Assembly: GCA_038373885.1 (NCBI GenBank)
Contig: JAWZYV010010374.1
Coordinates: forward strand, 284,481 to 348,480
Direction: 5' to 3'
DNA from: Cheiracanthium punctorium
Lineage: Eukaryota; Arthropoda; Arachnida; Araneae; Cheiracanthiidae
DNA length: 64,000 nt
The notes beneath the pieces were generated by a model that had not been told where the DNA came from, did not search any database, and was given only the letters and a program-made list of their open reading frames with translations. Every line of letters starts with the position of its first letter. Position 1 is the stretch's first letter. Of this stretch, positions 1-11,800 are shown one piece after another. Both the position numbers and the translations under genes were made by a program.

Positions 1-3000
1 GTTTCCTTTGATAAAAACTACGGAACAGCTAGAATAGCTTGCCACCAATGGCGACTTGGTACTTACGTATTATCCCGGCAGTCATTCCTACCAAACTATT
101 TTTTCGTCAAATGAGTTGTCAAACTGTGGCCAATCGTATTCAAAACCATTATTAATTTCATATGCCCAGCATTTATCTTGGCAAAAAATCGCTGGTCTTG
201 GCAGACCACCGGGACAATACAAAAGTACTGGGGCTTTTCATTATTTGGGGATTTACACATGCTTATAAACAATAATTACTGCTCATGTAAGGTTACCGGG
301 AAAACCGTTATCCATATATTGATATACATAATCCTTTGCAGACTGGCATATTTAGCATCATGAAGTATACGATTTCGCCACGCTCGCAAATATCCAAGTT
401 GTACTATAACTTGTATAATGGCATAGTTAGCAATGCCAAATATTTCTACTGATGGCAAATACCCAAGCTAAACCTAACCGGCTTTACTATAATCTGCATT
501 TTAATTATTTTTCATTTTCAAGATACTGGGTGCTAACATTTGGAACATGCTGTTTAGATTCACCCTGCTAGGAGAGATATCCTTTTGCCAGATCGTACCT
601 GATGCCAAAAGGGCACTTTTTAAATCAGTTGCAATGAGTTATTCTGTTTTGGAAAAACGAATAATCAGTAACTCTGAACTCCTGTTATCTAAGAGAACTT
701 ATTTGACAATCGTCAACTTTGTCTAACATACTTATTTATTTTTTCTCATACTTTTTAACTTGGCATAAAATCGGTGTATTTCTACTTCATATTTGTCACT
801 TTCATGCAATTCTACATACTTGTAATTGCTTTCTTGCACAGCATGAATGATTTTATGCTGGCAAAAATTGCCAAATCTGGCAACATTAAGCTTATTTTTT
901 CAGTTTTTTATTAATATCTTCCAAAATAATTCGAATTTTGAAATTTAAGTCAGTTTATCGGATTCCTCGGAATTTTCCAAATCTGTGGACTCCTTAGTCG
1001 AAACTCAAATCCCCACGGTTTAGGAGGAGATAGCTGAACAAGCTCTTGACAGTGGCTGACAGTGGCTGCGGCAGCAGCATATGTTACTTTTTTTTAGAAT
1101 AGAGAGATTCCATTCAATTGGCTGGAAAGTGCTATAGCCAATCAAGCAATACCATGTTGTGGTAATCCTTAACCTGTGATATTGCACTGGGAATAAAAAA
1201 TGGAATCGTTCAAGGACAAGAGAAACATGTCCGTTTTTGTTCACCATGAAATGTACCCTACATTTTGTTAAGTGCTTAGTAGCCAAAAAATGCTATTGCT
1301 TCTAACCGACTAAGAATTTAATCCCCTTTTACAGATGGCCCCGGATAGTAAGCGTGAATACAATTAGGAGGGGCACAGTTTGATGAATTGGATTGAAGCG
1401 CTTGTGATCTATCCTTTCAGGTAAAGAATGAGAATGAAAAACTTTGCATGTTTCTTTTAAAAATTATCATTGCTACCTTCCTCATTGTGGAAGTGCAGGT
1501 GTTACGGCCTTTCATGCAGGGTGGAAAACATGAGCTTATATTTTAAGCACTGGGGGTATCGGACAAAAGGAGTACAGGGAGGTATACACTACCAGAATTG
1601 GGCTATTTTGCAAGGGAATCGAAGAGCTAAAGATAAGTATGCATCACTGCAATAAATAAATTCCTGGTTTCACAGTGGTCAAGCGTCTAAAAGCCCCTTT
1701 TCTAGTGCACTATTGTTACCCTCTCCCCTTTGCAATGTTGGCCTAGTCACTGACAATTACCCTGTATTTTGGAACAGATGCTTGATAATCTCTTTGTGTA
1801 TTTAATGAATGCAATACAGACAACCTTTTAAAATGTAGACATCAAAAAACTTCATCTCTGCCATTTCCAGAATATTCGAAGTTCATGTTATTCGAAGTTT
1901 ATGAATTAGGTTCACTATAAACGAAGTCATGTTCACCAAAAAATGCTATGCACATTTCTAATGTAATTAAATTGGGAATAACAATTTGTGTTCACTAAAG
2001 CTGAAAGTTCACTATAAGCAGAGTTGACTGTATCTCTAAAATACATTTTGATGAATTTCTGTCCATAGAGCGTAATGTATTTAAAATATTTTGAGTGGCC
2101 CTGTACATAAACTATCCAGTCGATTAAGACCAAAAGAGGAGGTGCATAACTAGATGTTACAACAATCCTAAATATAACGTTTCAACATTCTACGACCGAT
2201 AGTTTTTGAGATATACAAGTTACATAAGTACATATGTACAGACGTCAGGGAAAAACTGATCAAAATGGGTTGTACATGCATTTAATGAAATTCGCTGCTG
2301 TCTTGTAATGACTTTGCTTCTCTCCGAAATAAATACAGGTGAATCTGTTTTGCTGTTAATCCAGCTCTTTACTTTTTCCTACTTTTCTGGAGAAGGACCA
2401 GCAATCTACCGATGCATGGGCTGCTGTTTTCAGGGCAGTTACTAAAGCGAAAGTCCTCCCAATTTTCTCGCTTCTGGCATCCATATCCCCCCCCCCTACT
2501 TCCTAAGCCTGTCGCTAGGGCGCAAGAGGAGGGTCAAGACAGATTAGTGGTTCTTCACTGTGATGTCATTTATTTGCAGATTTAGGAATGTATACAGGGT
2601 CTGGATTTCTGCATGACGGAAGCTAAACACAAAACGCTGACTGCAAGTTGTGCTTACATAACATTTTTCTTTCTTAAGTGAGCTTCAAAATCGTCTTTGA
2701 AAGTAATAAATGTTCAACAGAAAAACAGACTTCACAGGAAAAGTACTCCGTTTCATGGAGATTAAAGACAGTTTTTAAGACAAATTTAAACTAAATTAAA
2801 TTAAATGGGCAAAGGATTTTTTTATTATTACATGCATTTATAAAAACGTACATGCATGTGTATGATGATATGCATCGCAAAAATTCTTAAAAGTAAATTT
2901 AGAGGTAGTCAAAATTGTTTTTTTCATGAAAATCTGGCTATCAAAATTTTTCGGGATCACATTACTTCCTTATACTTAGTCCAAGCAAGTAAAAAAAATC

Positions 3001-3106
3001 CCTCAATTTCTGCATGCAAAACAATAAATAGTAAAACATTACTCCTAACATAGATATGAAGATAATATAAATATTAATTAAAGACCATTTAAATTATGCA
3101 ACTTAC
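1..3106. other. Start of POMT2 intron 7; repeat-derived and unassigned DNA
   Basis: No coding sequence recognised. About 50-230 is an inverted copy of an interspersed repeat also present at 52580-52970 and 54050-54230; shared words are TATTATCCCGGCA and GCCAAGATAAATGC-like strings. About 2140-2220 is another inverted fragment of the same repeat group (GATGTTACAACAATCCTAAA, TTTTTGAGATATAC). 1817-2030 could be a small TA-flanked MITE: ends CAGACAAC and GTTGACTG, each next to TA. A degenerate C-rich hAT-like patch lies near 2440-2530. The rest is AT-rich with nothing I can name. Confidence 0.5.
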
Positions 3107-3200
3107 CATTGGAATATCAAGATGGCCTAAAACTTCCCATAAATCTACTATGGTATGTATTCCAATGAATAAAACAACAAACAGGCCAACAAATTTTACA
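3107..3200 (-). CDS. POMT2: POMT2 exon 7 (last coding exon inside the window)
   Basis: This exon encodes residues 198-229: SVKFVGLFVVLFIGIHTIVD, then LWEVLGHLDIPM. It matches the GVKFVGLF..GxxTIxDLW segment of POMT2. The acceptor is TTTCAG|TGTAAA and the donor ATG|GTAAGT (phase 0), so the gene continues. I found no further exon in 1-3106 on the minus strand, so the MIR domains and C-terminal PMT region (about 500 residues in other animals) should lie outside the window at lower coordinates. The seven exons sum to 687 bp, exactly 229 codons, without a stop. Confidence 0.94.
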
Positions 3201-3580
3201 CTGAAATATAAATAAAACATAACTCTTAATATATAATTTAAAAATAACATTTTAGAAGTGATAAAGAAAAATCAGCAACTTAAGGATTATCCTTCAATAA
3301 GTTTTGTTTTTCTTGTGAACTACACAGTCAGGTGTAGTCAGACATATTTTATACTATTTAATTCACATCAGCTACAAGTAACTCTTTAGCAAAAGTTTGC
3401 AAGAGAAATTAAGATTTACTAAAATTTTGTAAAATATATTTAGCATTTACCTCCTCAAGAAAGAAAAAATATTTTCTCTTTTGTGGAAGAAAGCAAGTTT
3501 AATTTTTAAAAAACTGGGGTTAAAAGATGATATAAATAAAAACTTTGTATAAATAACACACATAAAAAGGTACTTATTGG

Positions 3581-3807
3581 AAAAAACATTCAAAATACTG
3601 GTGTTAAACGTTAAAGTAAATAAAACTTACTAAAATAAATAAATAAAATAAATAAAAACAACTAAAAAATTTTTTCAGTTCCCACTGTCTTGTGTGATGA
3701 ATGGCTTTGACTGATGAAGATTGAATAAATTTTCAGTTGAAACAATGGTATCTTGTTATAAGTATCATTTTATGTGTGTTTTTTCACACAAAGTTTTTAT
3801 TTATTTT
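3581..3807 (+). mobile_element. Penelope-related retroposon copy 1 with hammerhead-like core
   Basis: A 227-bp insertion flanked by a perfect 14-bp direct repeat, AAGGTACTTATTGG (3567-3580 and 3808-3821). The long, irregular duplication points to retrotransposition rather than a cut-and-paste transposon. It begins AAAAAACATTCAAAATACTG and ends in a segment (about 3773-3806) that occurs again, inverted, just outside the left duplication (about 3531-3567). Inside, CTGATGA (3711-3717) and GAAAC (3739-3743) are separated by 21 nt, followed by GGTA/TC: the conserved core order of a type I hammerhead ribozyme. Such ribozymes are known from Penelope-like elements, and a Penelope-like RT relic lies elsewhere in this gene. 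It shares its first ~40 bp and its end with the element at 6660-6911. Confidence 0.65.
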
Positions 3808-4109
3808 AAGGTACTTATTGGCTACCTATCGCATAAGTTCGGGGTGTAATTGTATTTGTCAAGTGAAATGACTTCATATGAAATTATGTAACAATAAAAT
3901 ATTGATTATTACATATAGTTATTAAAATACACTTTGAAAAAGATTGCCACATCTTTCTGTAGTAACTATAATAGACAGTTCAAGACAGTTATGATGATTT
4001 AAATAGCAATTTTTTAAATAGATTATTGAGAATTTTGTAGTACCTTTATAATGGAAAATTTGAAAATTTTTCAGCAGATTTATTTATTAAATTGCTGACA
4101 AGACACATA

Positions 4110-4668
4110 CAGCCAAACTCAGTTAATACAAGAGAGTAAAATTCCTTGTATTAGCCATTATTCGTAAAAGCCCATGAAAGGAATAAAATTTTTTTAAATA
4201 CACACATGTAATAAAATTAACTACTAGAATTAAATAATTTTTTTAGTGCCAAATTAACTTTATGTCATTTAATAAACATAAAATTTTCAGTCTTCTCTGT
4301 TTATTTTTCTTACAATGTAAATACATGTACATATTAAATGCAGATATGATCTCATTTCAGATAATTACACTTGAACAGTTACTTAAAAGGCAATCCCCCC
4401 AAGGAAGGGGTGAAAGGATGTATGGCTCCACAAGCAATGTGGCAATAGTTTACTTAGTTTCACAGCATCAAAAAATTCATGCCACACAGACCTTTTTTCT
4501 TCTGTTTTCCTAGCTTAGCCAAGATTCTACCTTTAAAAGGTATGAAACTACCGTAAAAGGTGTGAAACTCTTAATGTTTTTAAATAGTGAACCCAAACTT
4601 ATTGTGCAGATTGCTTGTTTTAGATGAGCTCTCATTTCAGTTGTATTCATCTTAACCGAGTTCGGCTG
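4110..4668. mobile_element. Tigger/pogo-type MITE (559 bp)
   Basis: Inverted termini CAGCCAAACTCAGTTAA (left) and TTAACCGAGTTCGGCTG (right), each adjoining a TA dinucleotide (4108-4109 and 4669-4670). TA target sites and CAG-starting ends fit the Tc1/mariner superfamily, pogo/Tigger group. No transposase reading frame inside, so it is non-autonomous. It lies in intron 6 of POMT2, 62 bp from exon 6. Confidence 0.7.
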
Positions 4669-4730
4669 TATTAGCAAAGTTACTCAATTTTGAAAGATAC
4701 TAATTTTTAAAAATTATATAAAGTCAATAC

Positions 4731-4796
4731 CTAATAGAACAGGCCATAAATATTCCAGTCCAAATCAACCAAAACCACCACATTGTACTAAAAGCT
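4731..4796 (-). CDS. POMT2: POMT2 exon 6
   Basis: A 66-bp exon encoding residues 176-197 and two bases of Ser198: RAFSTMWWFWLIWTGIFMAC, then SI. It corresponds to the FSxPWWFWLxxTG membrane segment of POMT2. The acceptor is TTACAG|AGCTTT and the donor ATTAG|GTATTG. The expected Pro before WW is Met here (TMWWFW), a small departure from vertebrates. The intron upstream (exon 5 to 6) is about 3.3 kb and carries one foldback retroposon (6660-6911). Confidence 0.93.
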
Positions 4797-4969
4797 CTGT
4801 AATAGGAAAAAAATAGTATGGATAAACAGACTAAATGATAAACAGACTTTAGAATCAGGTCATGATATGAAAATATTCTTAATTCAGAATGAAAAAAATT
4901 AATTAAATTACAACATTCTAGTGAACAAAACTGCATTTATGTTTATCTGGTTTAAACCACTTTCTCCCA

Positions 4970-4981
<12 letters not shown>

Positions 4982-5000
<19 letters not shown>

Positions 5001-5088
5001 TTTTTTAATGTAGGATTATACTCCTCCATAATGGTCCTTTGTAAAAAAAAAATAATAATAATAATAAATAAATAAATAAATAAATAAT
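4982..5088. repeat. Low-complexity T tract and (TAA)n/(TAAA)n microsatellite
   Basis: A run of more than 20 T (about 4985-5006) followed after about 40 bp by AATAATAATAATAA turning into AAATAAATAAATAAAT (about 5049-5087). Simple sequence inside POMT2 intron 5. Confidence 0.85.
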
Positions 5089-6646
5089 TGTTGTGTTAAG
5101 TTACAATATTACTCCGTTAGAAAAGTAACGGGGTGAACTAACAAAGTGAGTTAACTGAGATTTTTCAACTGCAGTCAATAGCATGACATCAGAAAAATTC
5201 ATAAACTCTGCCACAAAATTTGTCATATATGAAAATAAATTCCTAATTTGTAATTCTAAATAGCTCCTTGAGATTTCACAGTTTAAATTTTTCATGAGAT
5301 TAAAATAATTCCTTCTGCTGAATTATGGAGGATTTAAATAAGAGATGATTTTATCAGTATATTTCTTACAGAAATATGGATTAAAGACCAATATAATTGT
5401 GATAATAAATATTTTGTGCAAATTAAATGCTAAGTAATCCTACTCTAATATATATCCCATGGTAGTTTCAACAGAAGAGACTACCTGAACTTTATATTTA
5501 ACAAGTTCTTAATATTTTCAGTATGATATAAAATGCTCTAAGATGCATCAAAGACATTAATACCTCCTTTGGTTTTCAAAATAAAGTGATTAGAACACTC
5601 AGTTTTGTACCAAGTTATATAAATTTATTAAAATACCTAGCTTTACATAAAGTACAATTTTTAATAATTTATCCTGGTTCTTTTTTATTGTAGATTCTCA
5701 CTAGCTGCAAACTTATTCTTTGCAAGGTAGGAAATGAATAGTTTTCTTACACATATAAATAGAATTTATTCCAATGATGGGATATCTCACAAAATGTAAT
5801 TTTTTTTTTTTTTTTTACTCATTACATAAAGTTTGCATTACAGATAATACGTGAAATGAAATATTGCACAACTGCAACATGATGACTCAAAACTTTGTCA
5901 TTGTCAAAAGAGAACTGCCCCTTTTACAGGCAAAACTGTTCACTTTCAAAATGTCTTATCTCTACAGTATAAAATATTGTTGTTTATATATAAGTTCTAA
6001 TATTAATGCCTCAAATAAGATCACATGATGTGGATAACTGTTTAATATTTTTGTGTGTTTTGTAAAATATGAGTAATACATAAACACAGTCATTTTATCT
6101 AACAAAAAGTCTTAAAATATTGTTGATACCTTAAATATACAAAAACCTGCATGAAACATTTGATCCTCTCTGTAGGCTTTGATGTTAAAAACGCAACTTA
6201 TTCTGTAACTATCATGGAACTGTTGTAAATGGAAATGGTCATGATGTAGCTTTTACATAAGAGCATATTATCCTTATTAATAAGGGTCATATACTCATGG
6301 TCTCCTAATGCAATTTCAACATCGTTACATAAAAATGACATTGAATTCACTTGCAATTTGCATTTAAAATAAATAACTAAAACATATTTTTAACGCAATG
6401 GTTATCAAAGTAGCAGAATCCATTATTGCCACTTAAGCTGTCACATTCAATATTCAAACTTAAACTGAATTTCTAGAGTTCTTAGAATGGGAAATTGAAA
6501 ATACAGTATGCACCAAAATATACAGTACTGGAATGAAAAGATGAACAAAATTACATTCACATTTGTTGAAACAATCACTGGTTGATGAGACTTCCTCTTC
6601 CATTGACACAGTACACTACCAGAATGGTGAAATTTCATAACAATAG
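5089..6646. other. POMT2 intron 5, no recognisable feature
   Basis: AT-rich intronic DNA. The only shared words are about 5450-5490 (TAGTTTCAACAGAAGAGACT), which recurs at about 38700-38735, so a short dispersed repeat fragment is present. No coding trace seen. Confidence 0.5.
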
Positions 6647-6659
6647 ACAGCATAACTGT

Positions 6660-6911
6660 AAAAAACACTCAAAATACTGGTGTTAAACGATAAAGTAATT
6701 AAAAAACTTTGTAAAAAACACACATAAGAAGTAAAAGGAAAAAGGATACGCGTTTCGTTCAAAAATTGTTTTGAACTTCTTCAGTCCAAGCCCTTCGGCC
6801 CACGCCGAAGGGCTTGGACTGAAGAAGTTCAAAACAATTTTTGAATGAAACGCGTATCCTTTTTCCTTTTACTTCTTATGTGTGTTTTTTACAAAGTTTT
6901 TTAATTACTTT
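6660..6911. mobile_element. Foldback Penelope-related retroposon copy 2 (long hairpin, two hammerhead-like cores)
   Basis: A 252-bp insertion flanked by a perfect 13-bp direct repeat, ACAGCATAACTGT (6647-6659 and 6912-6924). After a ~35-bp leader shared with the copy at 3581, the rest (6692-6911) is a near-perfect inverted repeat of about 108-bp arms around a 4-nt CCAC spacer; the apex arms read AAGCCCTTCGGC and GCCGAAGGGCTT. The right arm, plus strand, carries CTGAAGA (6819-6825), a 21-nt stem-loop, then GAAACGCGTATCC (6847-6859). GGA before CTGAAGA can pair with TCC after GTA, as stem I of a hammerhead would. The left arm carries the same core on the minus strand (6744-6787) with a better stem II (GTTCAAAA / TTTTGAAC). 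The second base of the CUGAUGA box is intact but U7 is A here, a tolerated position. Confidence 0.7.
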
Positions 6912-6924
6912 ACAGCATAACTGT

Positions 6925-8136
6925 GTTACTTAGTGCTGTCTTATTAAACTCCCCTCAGAATTTTTCTGCCACTTTTTTTAAAACTTGGTCCACCTTCATG
7001 ACTACTTCTGTATAAGCGAAAATATGCTCAACTATAAATACTTTCCGTTGAGAGACCCATTTCTAAAACAACTACACAAAACAACTTCCTTTTCACTACT
7101 GCAAACATGTGTAGTGGAGCTATGCCCATCGAAAAACACAACCATGTGTTTGATATGCACGAGTTTCAGTACTTTATATTTTGGGGAATATCCTACATAA
7201 ATATGAAACAAATACAATATCAACTGCATTTATCTCTAAAGTTTTAATTTCAGCACATCAAAATGCATTATCCAGAAAGGTTCTACAAACATCGTGATAG
7301 GAGCAATTCATTTCATATTGTATATTGCATTCTTTGCGAATGTGTTTGTTTTGCACATAATCTCAATATCGACAGAATTCCACAAAATCCCTGATTCCGA
7401 TTTGCTAGGAATACATATTTCTTAGTCTTGGAAAAAGAAAGCAAATATTAAACAAATAGAACATTAACTCACTGGCACTTTAAAAATTCTTAGATGTTTA
7501 ATGCTACTGTAATTGTAGTAGCTGTAGTTTTAGTTTTAAACATGATACAGATCCTTAAATTTTAATTCATGGTTTCTCTTAAAGCAAAATAATTCAATGA
7601 TTTTGTTGCCAAGACAGTGCAAATCATAAAAAACATCTATAAACTCATATTAACATAAAATTATCAAATTCCAAGTTTTTTTTTTTTTTTTTTTAATGGC
7701 AAATTGATGCAAAAATTAGAAATCGCACCTATGTTCTATTTGTTTTGTATTTAAAAAATACATGAAGTACATGAAGTTCATACTACTTAAAAATTATCAA
7801 TTAAAGATGCCAGTTATATTTCCCCCTATTTTAAGCATACACAAGCAAGCTCATCACTGGCCTGAAGTTTGGCGTCTTTCTCCATTAGTGGAATTGGCAT
7901 ATTTGACTACAACTCTGATTTTTTCTGAATTTTCAATAGATTTTTCCTACAAAAGTAAATAGAACTGCTCCTTGAAAATTTCTGGGTGCTCTGCATCCAC
8001 ACAATTTTTTCTGTGGCTATTTAAACCCCAGAGCAACAACACAGTTTTTAAACCTGGGTCAATATATCAATTTTTGAAATTTCAACATTATCCAGCTTTA
8101 TTAAGTATATGTAGGCAGAGAAAGAAAAAAAAATAC
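6925..8136. other. POMT2 intron 5, proximal part; nothing recognised
   Basis: AT-rich intronic DNA with a T tract near 7677-7694. I see no coding similarity, no terminal repeats and no RNA gene. Confidence 0.5.
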
Positions 8137-8245
8137 CTTTTTCTTTGTGAATGAAATTTAAACATTCCAAGGACAGATCCAATAATAAAAAACATAAGTA
8201 TTGGATCCAGTAGAATGTACTGGGACAGTGTAATCATGCCGACAT
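8137..8245 (-). CDS. POMT2: POMT2 exon 5 (LSQYILLDPILMFF core)
   Basis: This exon encodes residues 140-175 plus two bases of Arg176. The core DVGMITLSQYILLDPILMFF is nearly identical to the invariant PMT-family motif LSQYILLDPILMFF, followed by IIGSVLGMFKFHSQRK. This segment contributes to the dolichol-phosphate-mannose binding region and to the membrane core of the enzyme. The acceptor is TTAATAG|ATGTCG and the donor AAAAAG|GTATTT. The intron just after the donor is T-rich. Frame is preserved from exon 4 (1+109=110). Confidence 0.96.
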
Positions 8246-8346
8246 CTATTAAGGGGGCAGAAAAAAAACACCTTTTGTAAAACATATATGAACTAAGCAA
8301 ATGAAAGAGCAATAATCACATTTAGCAAAACTTTTTAAATATTTAC

Positions 8347-8455
8347 CAAATATGATAAAAGTAGCAGCAAGTGATGATGCAAGAAGTGAGTGAGTCAATT
8401 CCCAAACAATCATGAATGAGAACGGAACAACAAATGTACCAAGTATTGCACAAAA
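8347..8455 (-). CDS. POMT2: POMT2 exon 4
   Basis: This exon encodes residues 104-139 (FCAILGTFVVPFSFMIVWEL, then THSLLASSLAATFIIF) plus the first base of Asp140. Together with exon 3 it reconstitutes GMRIFCAILGTF, which corresponds to the GMRxFCAxLG stretch of animal POMT2 at the start of a membrane-spanning region. The acceptor is TTTCAG|TTTTGT and the donor ATATTTG|GTAAAT. It is only 101 bp upstream of exon 5, by far the shortest intron in the window, while the intron before it is about 8.2 kb and carries a 3.16 kb hAT-type insertion. Confidence 0.95.
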
Positions 8456-8605
8456 CTGAAAAGAAATATGAATATAAGTATTTCATTTAAAAATTGATAC
8501 TTTTCTATCAAAGAATTTTTGCATATTCAAACTTTTTGAGAAAGGATTCCTCCCCAATCGAAAATTATAGCAAACATTGAAAAATAAACTTGGAGGGAAA
8601 TTATA

Positions 8606-8876
8606 TATATGTAAGGAATGACCTTACTCCATCCGTCGGTAAAATGATTGACACCACACACCAGGCTTCTAGGTTGAATAGTTTTATTTCCAAGTTCGGA
8701 GAGAGGGCAGGAGTCAGGCCAGAGCCCTTTTCAGTTCTGTGGCTATCTCAGTTGTGCAATCTCAAAAAGCTCTTAAAAAGATCTAAAGCTCCCGAAATTT
8801 CCGTGCTCTTGCTTAAATACTCCCTAGTTACTACACCTGTTGGCAGGGCATAGTACGATCACAAAGGCGTTACTCT
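8606..8876. repeat. LTR-like dispersed sequence, interrupted by a hAT-type insertion
   Basis: A higher-complexity block starting TGTAAGGAATGACC and continuing through GCAGGAGTCAGGCC and TACTCCCTAGTTAC. It is cut at 8876 by the 3160-bp element and resumes at 12045 (CAAACGTAATTAG...) to about 12238, where CTTTACA could be a matching 3' end. A TG...CA frame with a TGTAA/TTACA inverted end suggests a solo LTR, but no short flanking duplication is visible. Confidence 0.3.
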
Positions 8877-11800
8877 CAGACTTCGTGTAATCATAATCGT
8901 GTAATCGTAATCGACTGTAATCGATTACATTTTCTTGTGTAATCATAATATAATCGTAATCTGGCAATTAAATTTTTCACGTAATCGTAATCTAGTCATA
9001 ATCTAGAAGTTTATTTTTTCGCGTAATCGTAGTCTAATCGTAATCTAGAAATTTCATTTGCCAGATAGTCGTAATCGAAGAGCCTGTAATCGTAGTCGCT
9101 TTGATTACGGGACGATTACAAAACGATTACAGTTGCCCAGTTTTAGTTTTTGTTCAGCTTGCTGGAAAAATTTTCACGGGAAGGCACAGGCATGCCCTGA
9201 AGGCAGGAAGTTCCCCTGGAGCTCCGACGTTTGGAGGAAGACAGGAGCTTACTTGTATTATTTTTTTTTCCCCGGGAAAATATTTAGATGACCATTCTTT
9301 TGTTGTTGTTGTCTGTCGTCTTCTGTTCATCCAAGTCTGGACTGGTGAGAGACAAGAATGGACTTCCCAGAAGAAAGTGAGGGTTGCACGGGAGGGAATA
9401 GCTAAAACTATTTCTTGTGGTGTCAGATCTTTCCTTCATTTCTTCATTTTGATTTGCGATCGTGAAAAAGAACATAAATGGCACCTACACAGGAAAAAGT
9501 GCAGCATGTTTTTTCAGTTTTAGAAAAGTATAAAAATAAAAATGGAAAAGGATGTGCATTTAAAAACTATGAATGTGTTGTTTGGATTAGTGGACAACAG
9601 ATAAACTTTAGTTCCTTGTGTTGTTTGGATAAGCAGGTAGGAGCGCATATATTTCCGTTAAAACTTAGTATATCTTTGTGCTATTAATAAGAATGTAATT
9701 GCATAAGAATGTAATAATTTTATAATGTATAAAGACCTTTAGAAATATCAATATTTTTTAATGATCGATAAATTTCTGGATAAATGGGTAAAGAGTAGGG
9801 AACATAGACAATGATCTACAAAATCCCTTTTCCCCCTTAAATAGAATTAACATTTTTTTTCCTTCAATAGAATTTGATGGTGAGTAAAAATGCGTAAAAA
9901 TACATAATGAAGTATTAAAAATCAATTTTGTCTTATTTTCGACTTGATTGGCTGCCTTGACTTATCTGAAAGTTTAACGGATAAATAATTTATTTTCATT
10001 TATGCCAGTGTTAGTGATTAGACCCAGAAAACAGTTCTTTTTTTTTAAAAATATGATTCACAAAGTATTCATACTTCGTTTTTTTCACTGATGAGTGTGA
10101 AAATTATTTAAAATATTTTGTTTTTATCTAATTTGTACTGTACACACATTATATTAAAACATAGTACGTCTTTCGAACTTGAATTGTTGGTATCTATTTA
10201 TTATCAATTTGGAATTAAACTGGAGACTAATTATACATAACTTTTCTATTGTGTGTATTATAAGCTTTTATAATTTCTCCGAGAATTCGCATTAAACAAC
10301 ATAGGCGTAGGACAGGGGACAACATCCGCTTGCCGTCTACTTTGTTTAAAATACCATCGATTCAAAAGTCTTTTCCTCACGCAAAACCTATAAAAATTTC
10401 ACTATTTCCGCTCTTGAATATATTATATACACACATCCCTCCCCCCCCCCCCCCCATCCGCAAATCTTTCACATCTCTACGTCTATATTAACCTATTTTC
10501 TATCTCTCATAAAAATGTTAGCTCCTTTATACCACATTCAAAAGTTTAAACAACTTTTGGCACTATACTATTTTCATTAAATTTCAAATGCATGTATGTA
10601 TGTGTATATTAAATATTCAATATGTAAAAGGAATTCTTGACCGGAGACAAAAATGTGTGTCAGTTCTTTATCATATATAACAGCAAATTGCTTAGAAAGT
10701 GAGCATCTTTGAACGATTAATTATTTATAAAATAGTTTTACAGTAAATTCGGGCCTTTTTTATTGTAATTGGCATTACGTTGGGTTTTACCGTTCACACC
10801 GCCAATATCACTGTCCAGTTTTGTTTATTTCGTCGTACCAGCACCAATACACTATATATGACCCACCACACTTTTAAGATGTATGTTTAGAGATATCTTT
10901 AGACATCTCCATTCTGCTATTCTTAAGTAATTCTTATTAGTAGTATTCTTAAGTCTTTCTTCAATAGATAGTATGCATGTAGTTTTGAGTTAGTAGTTAG
11001 TTTTGAATTTTTAAAACTGCGTGTGTATTCTAGAAATTAAAAGTTTGTTTGTTTGGCAGGCCCGGTTTTAGATATTTAATGCCCATATACGTGTTATGAA
11101 AGTATAAAAAAAGAAGTTAAACTGTGCGGGAAGTTTTCTGTGAAATAATAACTGCAATATACGTCCAGCCTCATCTATTCAGATTCAGGCTAATGGTTAT
11201 TGTGGAGAAAACAATGCATTTGTCGAGAGCCCCTGTTTTTAGCATTTTACTCAATGCATTAAAAAATCTTAAACTTTGGTTTAATATGTTCGCGCACATC
11301 ATTGCAAGATCGTAATGACAGAGGTTCCTCCTTCACGGCTGAATAGGAACGACGGCTAACTTTTCATGCGTCTGCCAGTACCTCTTTCGAAACCAGAAAA
11401 CCAGGACATAGGCAAGGAAGCAACGCCGATCATAGAAGGGATCAAATATCAATTTTTGTATACTAATTTTTTCTTGATTAGGATAAACCTGGGTTCATTT
11501 CAAAGATGTGTTAAACCACCAAGCCTGTCCCCCCCTCCCACCCCACACGCACACTGCAAATGACATATGTTTAAGTTAAAATCGAAAAATGCCATGTTCA
11601 AATAGAGGTTCGTATGCATTAAAAAACTTTTCAAAAGTGGGCCTAGGAAATCAACCAGGTTCGTCTAATAGTATGGAAGTTCTTGCTGTATGGCATTCTT
11701 GTAATTTAGCTCCCTGAACAAATGGACCCATTATTCTGTTCTTGAGTTAAAATTGTAAAATTTAGACATTATAATATCAATGCCAGAAGGGTGAAAAGAA

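Noticed and set aside
1..3106. Further POMT2 exons encoding the MIR domains
   Set aside because: No minus-strand stretch with POMT2 similarity and flanking splice signals could be found; they are presumably outside the window.
8889..9125. Array of GTAATCGTAATC could be taken for a CRISPR-like or satellite array
   Set aside because: Units are short, irregular, in both orientations and mirrored at 11805-12025 inside the ends of an element with an 8-bp duplication. It is a subterminal array of a hAT-type transposon in a eukaryotic intron.
9101..9523. 140-residue open frame inside the 3.16 kb element
   Set aside because: No recognisable domain, composition typical of random translation; overlaps other frames equally long.
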